DNA from: a virus
Length of the DNA stretch: 64,000 nt
IMG/VR virus record: IMGVR_UViG_3300028536_000001
Location: 42,513 to 106,512 of that record
Reading direction: 5' to 3' (one strand)
The position numbers and the translations under genes were made by a program. Below the pieces are notes generated by a model that saw only the letters and a list, made by a program, of their open reading frames with translations, was not told the DNA's origin and made no database searches. Shown piece by piece: positions 15,937 to 25,300 of this stretch (positions are counted from its first letter, which is position 1; each line of letters opens with the position of its first letter).

Positions 15937-16371
15937 ATGCCAAAGAAATTTGATAAGAACCGCAGAAACAGAGACCTACTCAAAAAATACGGTATAACCG
16001 AGCAGGAATATGAGCAGATGCTGGAACGACAAGGCGGTGTCTGCAAGATTTGTGGTAGGCCTCCTACCGGCAGAGCCTTACACGTAGAGCACGACCACAG
16101 ACTTGTACACGCCAAGATTCGGACCCGAAAAACAGAAAAAGGATGGTGGGCTCAGACCGTAGACCCACGCTATCCTAAACTGAATGTTGAGTTTGTTCTG
16201 CGAACCAAATCGGAAGCTATTAAAGCCGTCAAGCACGTGCTGCTTCGTTTCTCGATACGTTCGCTTAGTTGCTGGGCCTGTAACAGTATGTTAAAATGGG
16301 GTCACGATGATCCAAAAATTCTAATAAAGGCGGCTGAACTACTCCATGAGCACAACTCCAAATTCAACTGA
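15937..16371 (+). CDS. Recombination endonuclease VII-like protein
   Basis: 144 residues. YGITEQEYEQMLERQGGVCKICG followed by LHVEHDH, and later LSCWACNSMLKWGHDDP, is the endonuclease VII pattern (zinc ligands plus catalytic DH). A long insert separates DH from the second Cys pair compared with short members. It may resolve branched DNA before packaging or be a homing nuclease. A 17-bp palindrome copy lies just before the start. Confidence 0.8.
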   Translation: MPKKFDKNRRNRDLLKKYGITEQEYEQMLERQGGVCKICGRPPTGRALHVEHDHRLVHAKIRTRKTEKGWWAQTVDPRYPKLNVEFVLRTKSEAIKAVKHVLLRFSIRSLSCWACNSMLKWGHDDPKILIKAAELLHEHNSKFN

Positions 16372-16585
16372 AACAGAAACCAGCGAAGTTATCACTCAAC
16401 AAAATTACGACGAGTTGTGGAACGAAGCTGAGAAAATTCGTATACAACGAGACGACGCAGAACGGGTGTTGTACGCATTATACATGACTCGTGCTCTTAT
16501 GTCAGAAGGAAGGGATTGTCTCGCGGTGGATGAGTACGTTGCTCCTGCAAAAGTTCTACTGCGGAAAAGAGGAAGAATCGAATGA
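16346..16585 (+). CDS. Hypothetical protein
   Basis: 79 residues, helical. The first residues MSTTPNST nearly repeat the start of the next gene (MSTTPSTP), suggesting duplication of the initiation region. Confidence 0.55.
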   Translation: MSTTPNSTETETSEVITQQNYDELWNEAEKIRIQRDDAERVLYALYMTRALMSEGRDCLAVDEYVAPAKVLLRKRGRIE

Positions 16586-17322
16586 GCACAACTCCAAGTA
16601 CTCCTAACATAATTATCGAATCTCCAGCGCAAGCTGTTAGCTGGTTAAAACAACATGAACGTATAATTTTAGTCGTTCTGGGTTTGGCTGTTGCGCTTTG
16701 GCTAGGCAATAAGTGGCTGAACTACTCGTCCAAAAACGACGATGCGAAGTTAACTGCTGCGCAACAAGTTTTGACCACGCAACAACAGCAAAACCAGCAA
16801 TTGGCTCAGAAGATTGATACAGAAACCCAACAGTACGTATCTCTGTCCACCCAGTTGGCCGCTCAAAACCAACAATTACTCGCAGTCATTGCCCAGCGTA
16901 ACCAAGCTACCACAGTTCAGCAGCAAAAAGATCAGGTTCTGCCTTTAAGTGATCTAGGCGCTCGCTGGCACCTGCTCGTCCCTCAAGGAACCGTATCCAA
17001 CACCCCATCCGGACTGTTGGCCGACGAATCCGCCTCCCGAGCCACTGTCTCTCAACTAGAAGAAGTCCCCACCTTACAGCAGAATTTCGCGGACGATGAA
17101 AAAATCATCCAGTCAAAGAATCAACAACTGGACTCTTCAACTAGTCTCAACTCAGACTACAAGAAGCAGGTGGACGGTTTGAACCTTCAATTGACAGATG
17201 CAGATAGAGTGTGCAACGATAAAATCAAGAGCGTGACCGCAAAAGGTCGTAAGTCAAAACTGAAGTGGTTTCTTACTGGACTTGGTATCGGGGCCGGGTT
17301 GGTAGCGAAAGCAGTACTATGA
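16582..17322 (+). CDS. Membrane-anchored coiled-coil protein (spanin-like?)
   Basis: 246 residues. A membrane helix at about 28-48 (ERIILVVLGLAVALWLGNKW) is followed by a Gln-rich coiled coil to about residue 110, a second coiled segment near 160-205, and a hydrophobic C-terminus (FLTGLGIGAGLVAKAVL). This topology is seen in spanins and other envelope-spanning phage proteins. Proximity to the SleB hydrolase supports a lysis role; it is not proven. Confidence 0.45.
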   Translation: MSTTPSTPNIIIESPAQAVSWLKQHERIILVVLGLAVALWLGNKWLNYSSKNDDAKLTAAQQVLTTQQQQNQQLAQKIDTETQQYVSLSTQLAAQNQQLLAVIAQRNQATTVQQQKDQVLPLSDLGARWHLLVPQGTVSNTPSGLLADESASRATVSQLEEVPTLQQNFADDEKIIQSKNQQLDSSTSLNSDYKKQVDGLNLQLTDADRVCNDKIKSVTAKGRKSKLKWFLTGLGIGAGLVAKAVL

Positions 17323-17350
17323 ATATACGGGACAGGAAAGGTGGTCGGTA

Positions 17351-17503
17351 GTGGCTACATATCATAAGATTTTGGTTGAATTGCGGGACGAAGATGACGG
17401 CTGTTTCGAGGAAATATCGAAAATGGTAGAGGTCGCTCTACTACACAACTTGACAGACAGCAGTATAGAGTTTACTCTGACTGAGTACGAGGAGGAAGTA
17501 TGA
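17351..17503 (+). CDS. Small acidic protein
   Basis: 50 residues, GTG start after AGGAAAGGTGG. Strongly acidic ends (LRDEDDGCFEE, EYEEEV). Overlaps the next start by four bases. Confidence 0.45.
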   Translation: MATYHKILVELRDEDDGCFEEISKMVEVALLHNLTDSSIEFTLTEYEEEV

Positions 17504-17667
17504 AAAAGTTCATACACGGGGTTTTAATCGGATACAGCGCAGCCACACTGGTTATATATGGGTTCGGAACGCATCATTTTGGAGACATCATTGCTGGCGT
17601 GTTTCTGGTCGGAAGCTGGTTATACCTCGACTTTACGACAACCTTCACAGACAAGGATTCAAAATGA
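17500..17667 (+). CDS. Small membrane protein
   Basis: 55 residues with two hydrophobic helices (GVLIGYSAATLVIYGF and IIAGVFLVGSWLYL). SD GGAGGAAG upstream. Holin-like size but function unknown. Confidence 0.5.
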   Translation: MKKFIHGVLIGYSAATLVIYGFGTHHFGDIIAGVFLVGSWLYLDFTTTFTDKDSK

Positions 17668-17948
17668 CCCATTTTCTCCTTGCTTTGAGCATGCTTATTT
17701 CCGCAAAAGATTATAAAGCAAATACCGTTCCACCAACAATAGTCACGGAATTCAAGGACGGCGGAGCTTATGTAGTTGGCTTGGATGGTAAAATCCGAAC
17801 CTGCCTGCCGATAGAATACAGCCTTCTAGTTCGAATCGAGAGAACCAAGGGTCAGGACCTTAATTTCTACTACGCGGTTCCAGGAGTACGGCTATTTCCT
17901 GACAAAGATACGCACTATACAGTCCTGTGCGTTTTGGTGAAACCATGA
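17664..17948 (+). CDS. Putative exported protein
   Basis: 94 residues; MTHFLLALSMLISAKD looks like a short signal peptide or anchor. The rest is beta-rich. Function unknown. Confidence 0.5.
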   Translation: MTHFLLALSMLISAKDYKANTVPPTIVTEFKDGGAYVVGLDGKIRTCLPIEYSLLVRIERTKGQDLNFYYAVPGVRLFPDKDTHYTVLCVLVKP

Positions 17949-19225
17949 CAAATAAAAAAATTTCCACCGAGTTACAAGAAAAAATCCGGGAAGCAAAACG
18001 ACTAGATCCTTCACTGTCCAGCAGAAAACTGGGAGAACGATTTGGTGTTCACAACACTACCGTGCTTAAGACTCTTGGGGAAAAAAGTCCAGAAAATGGA
18101 CAGATTCTGACAGAGCAGTCAGAAGTTTCTGGAAATGACTGGACTATTTCTCTTCCGAAAACGCGGATTCACACGCTGGAAGAGTTATTGGAATACTGTA
18201 AGGTAGATTTGTTGGTCTGGGAGGCAGAACGTTTCGTTTGTAACAAGTATGAGATGGGAGCTAAGAACGAAAAGGGAGATTTGGTTGTTGAGCCTTTGTT
18301 CCAAGTTAAAGCGTTTCTGAAGAAGAAGGTTCACGTAGCGAACGCTATCAAGGAGATCGAAGCACTTAAGGAAAAAGCAAAGAACTATTCTCCAGAACCT
18401 CCTCCAGTTCTTAAACCTAAGACCTCTTCTTACATGTTAGAGCTTGCGCTCGTTGATCATCATTTCGGGAAACTTGGTTGGCAACCAGAAACTGGTAGCA
18501 AAAGTTATGATATAAAGGTCGCGGAAAAGATTTATTGGGAAGCATTTAACACTCTTATTGATCGCACAAAGACTTTCACTTTTGATGAAATAGTCATGGT
18601 TATCGGAAATGATTTATTTCAGAGTGACACTGCTGAAGGAACTACGACTAAAGGAACTCCAGTTTCTACCGACGGACGGTACCACAAAGTATTTACTCTA
18701 GTACGCGATACCATGATTAAATCTATCGAAGCTCTTCGTCCTTTGGCTAGAAAAATCAAGGTTGTGATGGTAAGTGGTAATCATGATTCTCTGTCCGTAT
18801 TTTCTTTAGGCTCTAGTCTGGAGATGTTCTTCTTTCGATACGATGATGTGGAAATAGATAACAGTCCTCGAATGAGAAAGTACTACCAGTACGGTAGTAA
18901 TATGCTACTGTGGACTCACGGTCACAAGACAAAACTGTCAAATTTGCCTATTTTGATGGCCACAGAACAGCCAAAAATGTTCGGGGCTACCAAGTATAGA
19001 GAAGCCCACACTGGTCATAAGCACACAAGTCAATCTGAGTTGATCATACTAAAGGATGGAGATGAGAACCACGGTGTCCGAGTACGTATTCTGCCTGCCT
19101 TGTGCGGAGTGGATGACTACCACGCAGATCATGGTTTTGTTGGGAACCTGCGATCAAGTGAAGCGTTCGTGTGGGAGAAGTCGTCCGGTATCGTAACTAT
19201 CGCCATGTACACTGATCCGGATTAA
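17945..19225 (+). CDS. HTH plus metallophosphoesterase
   Basis: 426 residues from the ATG that overlaps the previous stop. An N-terminal helix-turn-helix (SSRKLGERFGVHNTTVLKTL) precedes a phosphoesterase domain with VDHHFGKL, VIGNDLFQSD, VSGNHDS, THGHK and HTGHKHT. Similar large phage proteins are often called DNA exonuclease SbcD-like. The HTH suggests it acts on DNA at specific places. Contains the 17-bp motif (coding SPENGQ). Confidence 0.75.
   Translation: MTNKKISTELQEKIREAKRLDPSLSSRKLGERFGVHNTTVLKTLGEKSPENGQILTEQSEVSGNDWTISLPKTRIHTLEELLEYCKVDLLVWEAERFVCNKYEMGAKNEKGDLVVEPLFQVKAFLKKKVHVANAIKEIEALKEKAKNYSPEPPPVLKPKTSSYMLELALVDHHFGKLGWQPETGSKSYDIKVAEKIYWEAFNTLIDRTKTFTFDEIVMVIGNDLFQSDTAEGTTTKGTPVSTDGRYHKVFTLVRDTMIKSIEALRPLARKIKVVMVSGNHDSLSVFSLGSSLEMFFFRYDDVEIDNSPRMRKYYQYGSNMLLWTHGHKTKLSNLPILMATEQPKMFGATKYREAHTGHKHTSQSELIILKDGDENHGVRVRILPALCGVDDYHADHGFVGNLRSSEAFVWEKSSGIVTIAMYTDPD
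18086..18102. repeat. 17-bp palindrome copy
   Basis: AGTCCAGAAAATGGACA, coding SPENGQ in the phosphoesterase. Confidence 0.6.
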
Positions 19226-19230
19226 TAGTC

Positions 19231-19992
19231 ATGTCTAAAGAAAAACAAACACATTGCTTACGAGGACACGAAAGAACTCCTGAAAATACAACCAAGAGTC
19301 ACGGTTGTAGAATATGTGCTAACGAAAGCAATAGAAGACACAGAGCGAACAACCCAGAGAGGTTTAACAGATCCTATCAAAAACATGCTGAGAAAATGTT
19401 GGAATGGAACTTACATAATATAGATTCTCTACCCAAAGAAATAGTTTGTTCAAAATGCAATAATCTTCTATCTCGTGATTGTTTTACGCCTAATCTAAGA
19501 AAGAAGAGAGGCGCTGCGGCTTGGTGTAAGAGTTGTATAACTGCTAAAAGTAAAGCTATCAAAAAGAGAAACCAAGACGCCGGGTTCTGTAGATGCGGAA
19601 ATCCACCTAAAGAAAGTTTTAAGCAGTGTGTCGAGTGCATTCAAGCAGAAAGAGTTAAACGAATACACGAAAGAAATTTGATTTTAGATGCGTACGGTAG
19701 AAAATGTCAGTGTCCAGGATGTGATATAGATATTCCTGAATTTTTAACCATCGATCATATATTTGACGATGGAGCACAGCATAGACGAGAACTATCTACT
19801 ACCGGAAATGATCGATCTTGCGTAGGAGCAACATTTTATAGGTGGCTTATACGAAACAATTTTCCTAAAGATAGATTTCAATTATTGTGCATGAATTGTA
19901 ATTTTGCTAAAGCTAAGGGCGGATGTCCTCATACAAGAAATAAGGAGAAATATGATTACTATAGGAGTGACCGGTCGTTGCAGATCTGGTAA
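19231..19992 (+). CDS. HNH endonuclease (free-standing homing type)
   Basis: 253 residues. Several zinc ribbons (CLRGH, CSKC...WCKSC, CRCG...CVEC) precede an HNH core CPGCDIDIPEFLTIDHIFDDG ... LLCMNCNFAKAKGG. This is the usual phage homing endonuclease layout. It overlaps the dNMP kinase start by 41 bases, so its end has been adapted to the downstream gene. Confidence 0.85.
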   Translation: MSKEKQTHCLRGHERTPENTTKSHGCRICANESNRRHRANNPERFNRSYQKHAEKMLEWNLHNIDSLPKEIVCSKCNNLLSRDCFTPNLRKKRGAAAWCKSCITAKSKAIKKRNQDAGFCRCGNPPKESFKQCVECIQAERVKRIHERNLILDAYGRKCQCPGCDIDIPEFLTIDHIFDDGAQHRRELSTTGNDRSCVGATFYRWLIRNNFPKDRFQLLCMNCNFAKAKGGCPHTRNKEKYDYYRSDRSLQIW

Positions 19993-20512
19993 ATCGACGG
20001 TAGCGAAATCTGTCGTAAAAGAAGCAAACAAAAAAGGACTGACTGCGGAAATATTTGAACTGAGCGCGTACGTATTGAAGGATGCTATCAGCCAAGGTTT
20101 AATTCCTATTGGAAAATCCAGGGAGGATCTTACTCCAAAAGAAGTTGAGCAGCTTGTGGTTGTGGGTACTCAGCGCCGAGAGGAACATCCCGACTACTGG
20201 ATCAGGATGATGAAGAGAGACGTTCGGGAGAGAAAGGCTGATGTCGCGATTATACCAAACGTACGATATCTCAACGAAGCACAAGCAGTCAGGGATTTGG
20301 GTGGAAATATAGTTCGCGTCCAAGCTTACGTGGCCGATAACGTCGAGTGGGTATCGCGGGATCGCGACCCCAATCATTCTTCCGAGATAGAGAACTACCA
20401 AATCCAAGCTGACTACTTTTTGGTGACACGCCGAGGTCAATCATACCTTCTTGGCCGTCAAGCGGCCACGTTGTTTAACTACCTTATAGATGGAGCGGAT
20501 CATGCAAACTAA
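19952..20512 (+). CDS. Deoxynucleoside monophosphate kinase-like protein
   Basis: 186 residues; the ATG at 19952 was chosen for TAAGGAGAAAT upstream and because the P-loop follows at once (TGRCRSGKST). Later motifs IPNVRYLNEA and RDRDPNHSSE match phage dNMP kinases, which phosphorylate dNMPs for replication. The start lies within the HNH gene. Confidence 0.75.
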   Translation: MITIGVTGRCRSGKSTVAKSVVKEANKKGLTAEIFELSAYVLKDAISQGLIPIGKSREDLTPKEVEQLVVVGTQRREEHPDYWIRMMKRDVRERKADVAIIPNVRYLNEAQAVRDLGGNIVRVQAYVADNVEWVSRDRDPNHSSEIENYQIQADYFLVTRRGQSYLLGRQAATLFNYLIDGADHAN

Positions 20513-20750
20513 TGAACTATTGCTTGAATCTGGTATCACAAAAGACGACCCTGATTATTGGAAACATTTTAATCTATGTCACGCATCTTTGTCGCCTTTA
20601 GGTATAAGAAATGGTTTAGATCCGCGTATTAAAAAAGTAATGACCGAAAAAGGTTTAGGAAATATGACAGAGAATGGAAGAAAACACCTTATCGCCTCCT
20701 TCGCGTCTATTTTGGATCGTTTACAGGAGGTGGAATTAAATGCCAATTAG
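20502..20750 (+). CDS. Hypothetical protein
   Basis: 82 residues; ATG overlaps the kinase stop by 11 bases. Helical; no recognised family. Confidence 0.55.
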   Translation: MQTNELLLESGITKDDPDYWKHFNLCHASLSPLGIRNGLDPRIKKVMTEKGLGNMTENGRKHLIASFASILDRLQEVELNAN

Positions 20751-21330
20751 CGAAGAAGGTCTTCACCATCCAAAGCCATTTATATTCTCCCACTCGGGGC
20801 AAAAGATAGGTCCCGGGTACCAAGCACCCAGTGTTGAGGACATCGCCGTATCTCTTGGCCGCATCTGTAGGTTTGCTGGGCACGGATTGAAGTTTTGGAG
20901 CGTGTTGTTGCATTCTTTTGTCGTTCAAGATCTCGTATGTGAAGAAGCCAAAGGGATCGCGATACTACATGATGCCTCAGAAACGGTTTTTTCGGACATC
21001 CCTACCCCGTTTAAGGAAGATAAGACTCGACTAATGGAAGCCGATCTTCTAAATACTATATTCAGAGAGCATTTGTCAAACAAGCACTACAAGTCTTATC
21101 ATCTAAATCCTGATATATGGAAAATGGTTAAAATCGCGGATACTGAAGCTTTTCTCGGAGAAGTAGGTGTAATTGGTACAAAGGCGTTACGAAGTTTGTA
21201 CCCCGAGCGGTCAGTAAAAGCGGAAAAGCTGGTTCGAAAATATCTGAAGAAATATAGTGTACTGGATACAGTTAGCAATGAAGGTATAGCTGTTATAGAT
21301 TTTATTCGCCGTGTAAAGGATTATCAATGA
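20740..21330 (+). CDS. HD-domain nucleotide hydrolase (YfbR-like)
   Basis: 196 residues. LGRICRFAGHGLKFWSVLLHS, then ILHDASETVFSDIPTPFK, gives the H...HD...D metal ligands of HD hydrolases close to 5'-deoxynucleotidase YfbR. Probably trims dNMP pools or host nucleotides. Fits next to the dNMP kinase. Confidence 0.75.
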   Translation: MPISEEGLHHPKPFIFSHSGQKIGPGYQAPSVEDIAVSLGRICRFAGHGLKFWSVLLHSFVVQDLVCEEAKGIAILHDASETVFSDIPTPFKEDKTRLMEADLLNTIFREHLSNKHYKSYHLNPDIWKMVKIADTEAFLGEVGVIGTKALRSLYPERSVKAEKLVRKYLKKYSVLDTVSNEGIAVIDFIRRVKDYQ

Positions 21331-21524
21331 AAAAATTTACACCATCGGCTCCTCAATGTTCTTTTTGCAAAAAGACTATATACGGTACTTTGGAGGCTGC
21401 TCGCGCCAGCGTTGAACACATTAAGCAAACTGTGGGTCTGTACAAACCTTATTTACGCGCTATGCTATCAGCCTATCCTTGTCCGCGTAGCAAAGTTTAT
21501 CATATAGGACACAAACGATTTTGA
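21327..21524 (+). CDS. Small zinc-finger-like protein
   Basis: 65 residues, ATGA overlap with the HD gene. CSFCKKTIYGT plus a later Cys and His (YPCPRSKVYHIGH) suggest a zinc fold. Last gene before the terminator. Confidence 0.55.
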   Translation: MKKFTPSAPQCSFCKKTIYGTLEAARASVEHIKQTVGLYKPYLRAMLSAYPCPRSKVYHIGHKRF

Positions 21525-21528
21525 TAAC

Positions 21529-21545
21529 CGTCCGTTTTCTGGACA
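21529..21545. repeat. 17-bp palindrome copy
   Basis: CGTCCGTTTTCTGGACA, intergenic, just before the operon terminator. Confidence 0.65.
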
Positions 21546-21550
21546 AATAA

Positions 21551-21572
21551 AAACCCCTCAATTGAGGGGTTT
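21551..21572 (+). terminator. Rho-independent terminator of the + operon
   Basis: Perfect palindrome AAACCCCTC-AATT-GAGGGGTTT 27 bases after the last + gene; the A-rich left and T-rich right flanks allow function in either direction. It separates the early operon from the HNH gene downstream. Confidence 0.8.
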
Positions 21573-21631
21573 TGTCGTATATACTTGTTGTTGAGTAATG
21601 ACGTTAGGAGAATAAAAGGTGAAGATTTTTG

Positions 21632-21660
21632 TTGACTTTTCTCTAAAAATTTGATATAAT
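21632..21660 (+). promoter_or_regulatory. Consensus sigma70 promoter for HNH gene
   Basis: TTGACT, 17-bp spacer, TATAAT. It directly precedes the solitary HNH gene and lies after the operon terminator, so this gene is expressed on its own. Confidence 0.85.
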
Positions 21661-21691
21661 ATAGTTATATTTCAGTGACTTAGAGGTTTGT

Positions 21692-22363
21692 ATTAAACTA
21701 CAGTGGTGTAAGAAGTGTGAACAATGGAAGTCGCCTGACGAGTTTAAATCGATTCGAAAAGGTACGCATTGTTGCGCTTGTAATGAATTGTATTCAAAAC
21801 TAAGAACTAAAGCATGGCGAGAAAACAATAAAGAATTCGTTGCTGCTAGGTCAAAAAGACGACGTGAATTATTTCCCGAAAAAATTAATGCTTGGATGAA
21901 AGCTTGGCGAGAAAGAAACGCTGAACATATTAAAGAATATTCTAAACAGTACTACCGAGATAACGTAGAGCAAGTGCTTCCTAAAAGAAGAAAATGGCAT
22001 CGTGATAACAACGAGCGTTCTCGACAGAATAATAAAAACTGGAAATCCGCTAATCCAGATAAAGTTAAAATGTACGATCATTTAAAAAGAGCACGTAAAA
22101 ACGGTGCGCCAGGATTTTGTAATCCAGAGCAATGGGAAGCAAGATTTAACTATCATGGTCGAAAATGTAGATATTGCTGCTGTAAACTAGATGATAGTAC
22201 GGTTCAAGTAGAGCACATGATTCCACTACGTCATGGAGGAACGAATTGGCCCTCGAATCTAGTTCCCTCGTGTAGGTTCTGTAACACAAGTAAGAAAGAT
22301 AAGACCTATAAACAGTTTATACGTTATATAAAAGAAAACCCTGACTTATTCGGTCAGGGTTAA
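21692..22363 (+). CDS. HNH endonuclease (solitary, own promoter)
   Basis: About 223 residues if translation starts at the ATT at 21692, seven bases after AGAGG; there is no ATG/GTG/TTG in frame early enough to include the N-terminal zinc ribbon (WCKKCEQWKS...HCCAC). If ATT is not used, a TTG at 21788 would give a shorter protein lacking the ribbon. The core CRYCCCKL...VEHMIPLRHGG...NLVPSCRFCNTSK is a classic HNH site. It sits at the point where the two gene blocks meet. Confidence 0.75.
   Translation: MKLQWCKKCEQWKSPDEFKSIRKGTHCCACNELYSKLRTKAWRENNKEFVAARSKRRRELFPEKINAWMKAWRERNAEHIKEYSKQYYRDNVEQVLPKRRKWHRDNNERSRQNNKNWKSANPDKVKMYDHLKRARKNGAPGFCNPEQWEARFNYHGRKCRYCCCKLDDSTVQVEHMIPLRHGGTNWPSNLVPSCRFCNTSKKDKTYKQFIRYIKENPDLFGQG
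22337..22361. terminator. Convergent bidirectional terminator
   Basis: AACCCTGAC - 7-base loop - GTCAGGGTT, A-rich before and T/A-rich after. It overlaps the last codons of the HNH gene and lies five bases from the end of the opposing virion gene, so it can stop both transcripts. Confidence 0.75.
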
Positions 22364-22367
22364 TAAT

Positions 22368-25300
22368 TTATGGTTGTTCGTTTTGTTGCCATAGAAGTCT
22401 CACTCGTCGAAACGTAGGATCTGAAAGACGCTCTTCTGGCGTCATTTCTTTGTACGCCTTAGCCATGTAGTTATTTTTCTTCTTTATAAGAGTCTTAGCC
22501 AAAGCTGATTTTTCTGACGGTGTAGCAGCATCCCACACTTGAAGAGCAGATGGCATATCTAATCTGGATACGTGTGAAACCATTCGTGCAGTCTGCGGGT
22601 CCATCCCCGCCGTCAATTTTATGTTAGTAAGTATTTTCTTGTGTTCGGATTCAGTAAGTGGACCAAAATCTTTGGCATCGTTAAGCTGCGCAAGAGTTAG
22701 ATTGCCTGCCCGAATATCGTCTTCGAATTTAGATATAGCTTGGGATCTACGTAATTTCTCTGGATTCAGTGGTAGACCTGATTCTGATTTTTCCGATGCA
22801 ATGTTGGACGCTAGTTTTTCGGCTTCTGTTCTGTAGGGAGTAACTGTGATACCACTGGCTTTAAGAACTTGTCCAACGTTTCCTACGCTTGAGGTGTCTC
22901 CAGAAGCTATCTGTCCCAGTGCCTGAAAAGGAAGAGGAACCATATTACGACCTATGTCTACAGCAAGATCGCCCGGTTGTAGTTTACGTCCGAAATTATC
23001 TCGTCCAGTGGCTACTTCTTCTGCGATTCTGGCAAAAGGACTCATACGTCCTTTCAGAAACCCTACAGGGTCGGATGCCATATGAAGAACGTCTGTTGGG
23101 AGGGTACGAACTGAATAAATATTCTCTTTGCCATCTTTATCTTTTACGGCAAAACCGAACGGTGCTTCTAAGTGCATATCGCCGGTGTTAACTAAATTTG
23201 CGACTCGTGCGACGCCCCACAAACCAAATGCCATTTTTGCGGCTTGTTCTCTAGTAAAATTTCTACCACCCAATCCACCACGCATCATAGATGCGGCTGC
23301 CCTGGCTTCCGACTCGACCCAATCTGGGGCTAATGCTAACAAGTGAAACCAATCCTGCGTAGCTGTCGCACGGCCCATTGCACGCCAGTTCTGGCCGCCA
23401 AACGCATTATTGACGTGCTCTGCTGTAGCCTTACCAACGGCGTCTCTAGTCCAGTCGGGATGCGCTTTCTGGTATTTGTCGAACATCATTTCAGCCGCTT
23501 GCGCCTTCATGGAGGGGATATAGCGGTTGAATAGGAAATCCTGATACCAATCCAGCGCCTTACCTATGACTGGAATCTTGGATAGAATAGCACTGTGTGA
23601 CGCTACGCCTGCGGAGTGCTCTTGGATTGCATTGCGGTCAGGGGCAATTGTCAATCCGTTTTCAACTGTCGTTTTCAAGTCTGGACGAGCATTTAGTTCA
23701 CCGATTGGATGAATCTTAAGCGGGTTCACACCCATCATAACTGCGCGTAGAGCCTCCTGCTGCAAGTGGAATGGCGAGAAACTGAGCAGCACTTTCTTGG
23801 CTGCGCCTCCGCCCTTGAGAATTGGTCCTGTTATCTTTCCTATTCCTTTGTTCTCTTTTAGATATGATTTTTCCAACCCGAGACGATTAATCATGTAGTC
23901 GGCTATTTCTGGATGGAACTTGATATCCGACCGGGAAATTACGTTGGTTCCGTCGTCTGTCTTAGCCAGCCAGTTCCATCCACTCAGAGATTTATCCCGA
24001 GGAGTAACATAGTCCTGCGGATGCCATGCGTATGTAGATTTTACATACTTAGCGTTTAGGTCACCCAAAGCAGAGGCTGGAGCAGTGCCATTTTTCACGT
24101 TCTTGAGTGTCTGTATGTCCTTACGCAGCACATCATTCCCCTCCGCGTCGTACTGAGGGGTTTGGCCCGTGGCTTTATTTTCAAACTTGTTGATGAACTG
24201 ATCAATATTATCAGGACGAATTGAAGAAGTTGTAGAAACAATGTCTCCGCGTTGCAGGAATCTGTCTAATTCTCCTGACTGCCTCATTTGGTCAATCAAG
24301 TGATCAGCAATGTGAATGTTGCGAACACGGTTTGGGTTGATCATCAGGGATGGATCTGACCCATCGGCGTTCTGGACAACGTGACCTTCTCCAGACAACA
24401 CAGTCAAGGGTCTACCGTCCGATCCACGCACGTTATGATCGCGCAGGAAGTCGATTAGCTGGCGGTTTGCCGCAGCCTTTTGGATAGAGCCTAGATCGTG
24501 CCCAATAATAGCTACAGGATCGTCTGTAACCAATTGGCGGCCACGTAGCAGTCCTTCTGCGTAGGTATCCCACACACGTTTGCGGGCTTGGGTCACATTT
24601 GTATCAAACATGCCAGTGCGAGCCTGCTGGATCAGACGGTTTCCGATGTCAGAATCTTCGCCCCACACGTGGTGAATGTGGTTCTCGATTTTGTCGTGGA
24701 TCAAACCATTTGTAGAGGCTTCGTTCCAATTTTGATCGTCACGGTCACGAAGTTTTTGGTAGATTTCCTGTTCTTTGTCAGTTAGCCCTTTAGCAACGTC
24801 ATGATAGGCGTTTATGAATTTTGAGACGTAGGTTCGTTGTTTGTCGTTGAGTTTTGCGTTGTGGACGAGTTCGACGAGATTTTCTGGGAGGCCAGGATGC
24901 TGGCTTTTTTGGAACGGTGCAAGTCCTCTAGTCGTCCCTTGAGGTACTGATCGACCTGCTCCTTGGTTAATATTTGCATGACCTATATCCTTGAGTGCCT
25001 GTTGCACGTTTGAATGCTCGGAAGGAAGAGATTTCAGAGCATCTTTATTATATAATGAAAAGTATTTTTTAGCTAGATCTTTAATTTCTGCTTTAGATAA
25101 ATCTCCGTATTCTTTTAAATCTTCTCCACCTTCGGAAAGATGGGTACCTATCTCCTCGAATAGTTCACCTGGGTGATAACCTAAATTTAATAAAAACTTT
25201 ACCGCTTTGTGGACCACAGGATCTGGACTGTTTACAAAACCGTTGACTACCTTATCGGGTAATTTATTTTGATCTAACCAAGTATGTGTAGCTTCGTGAT

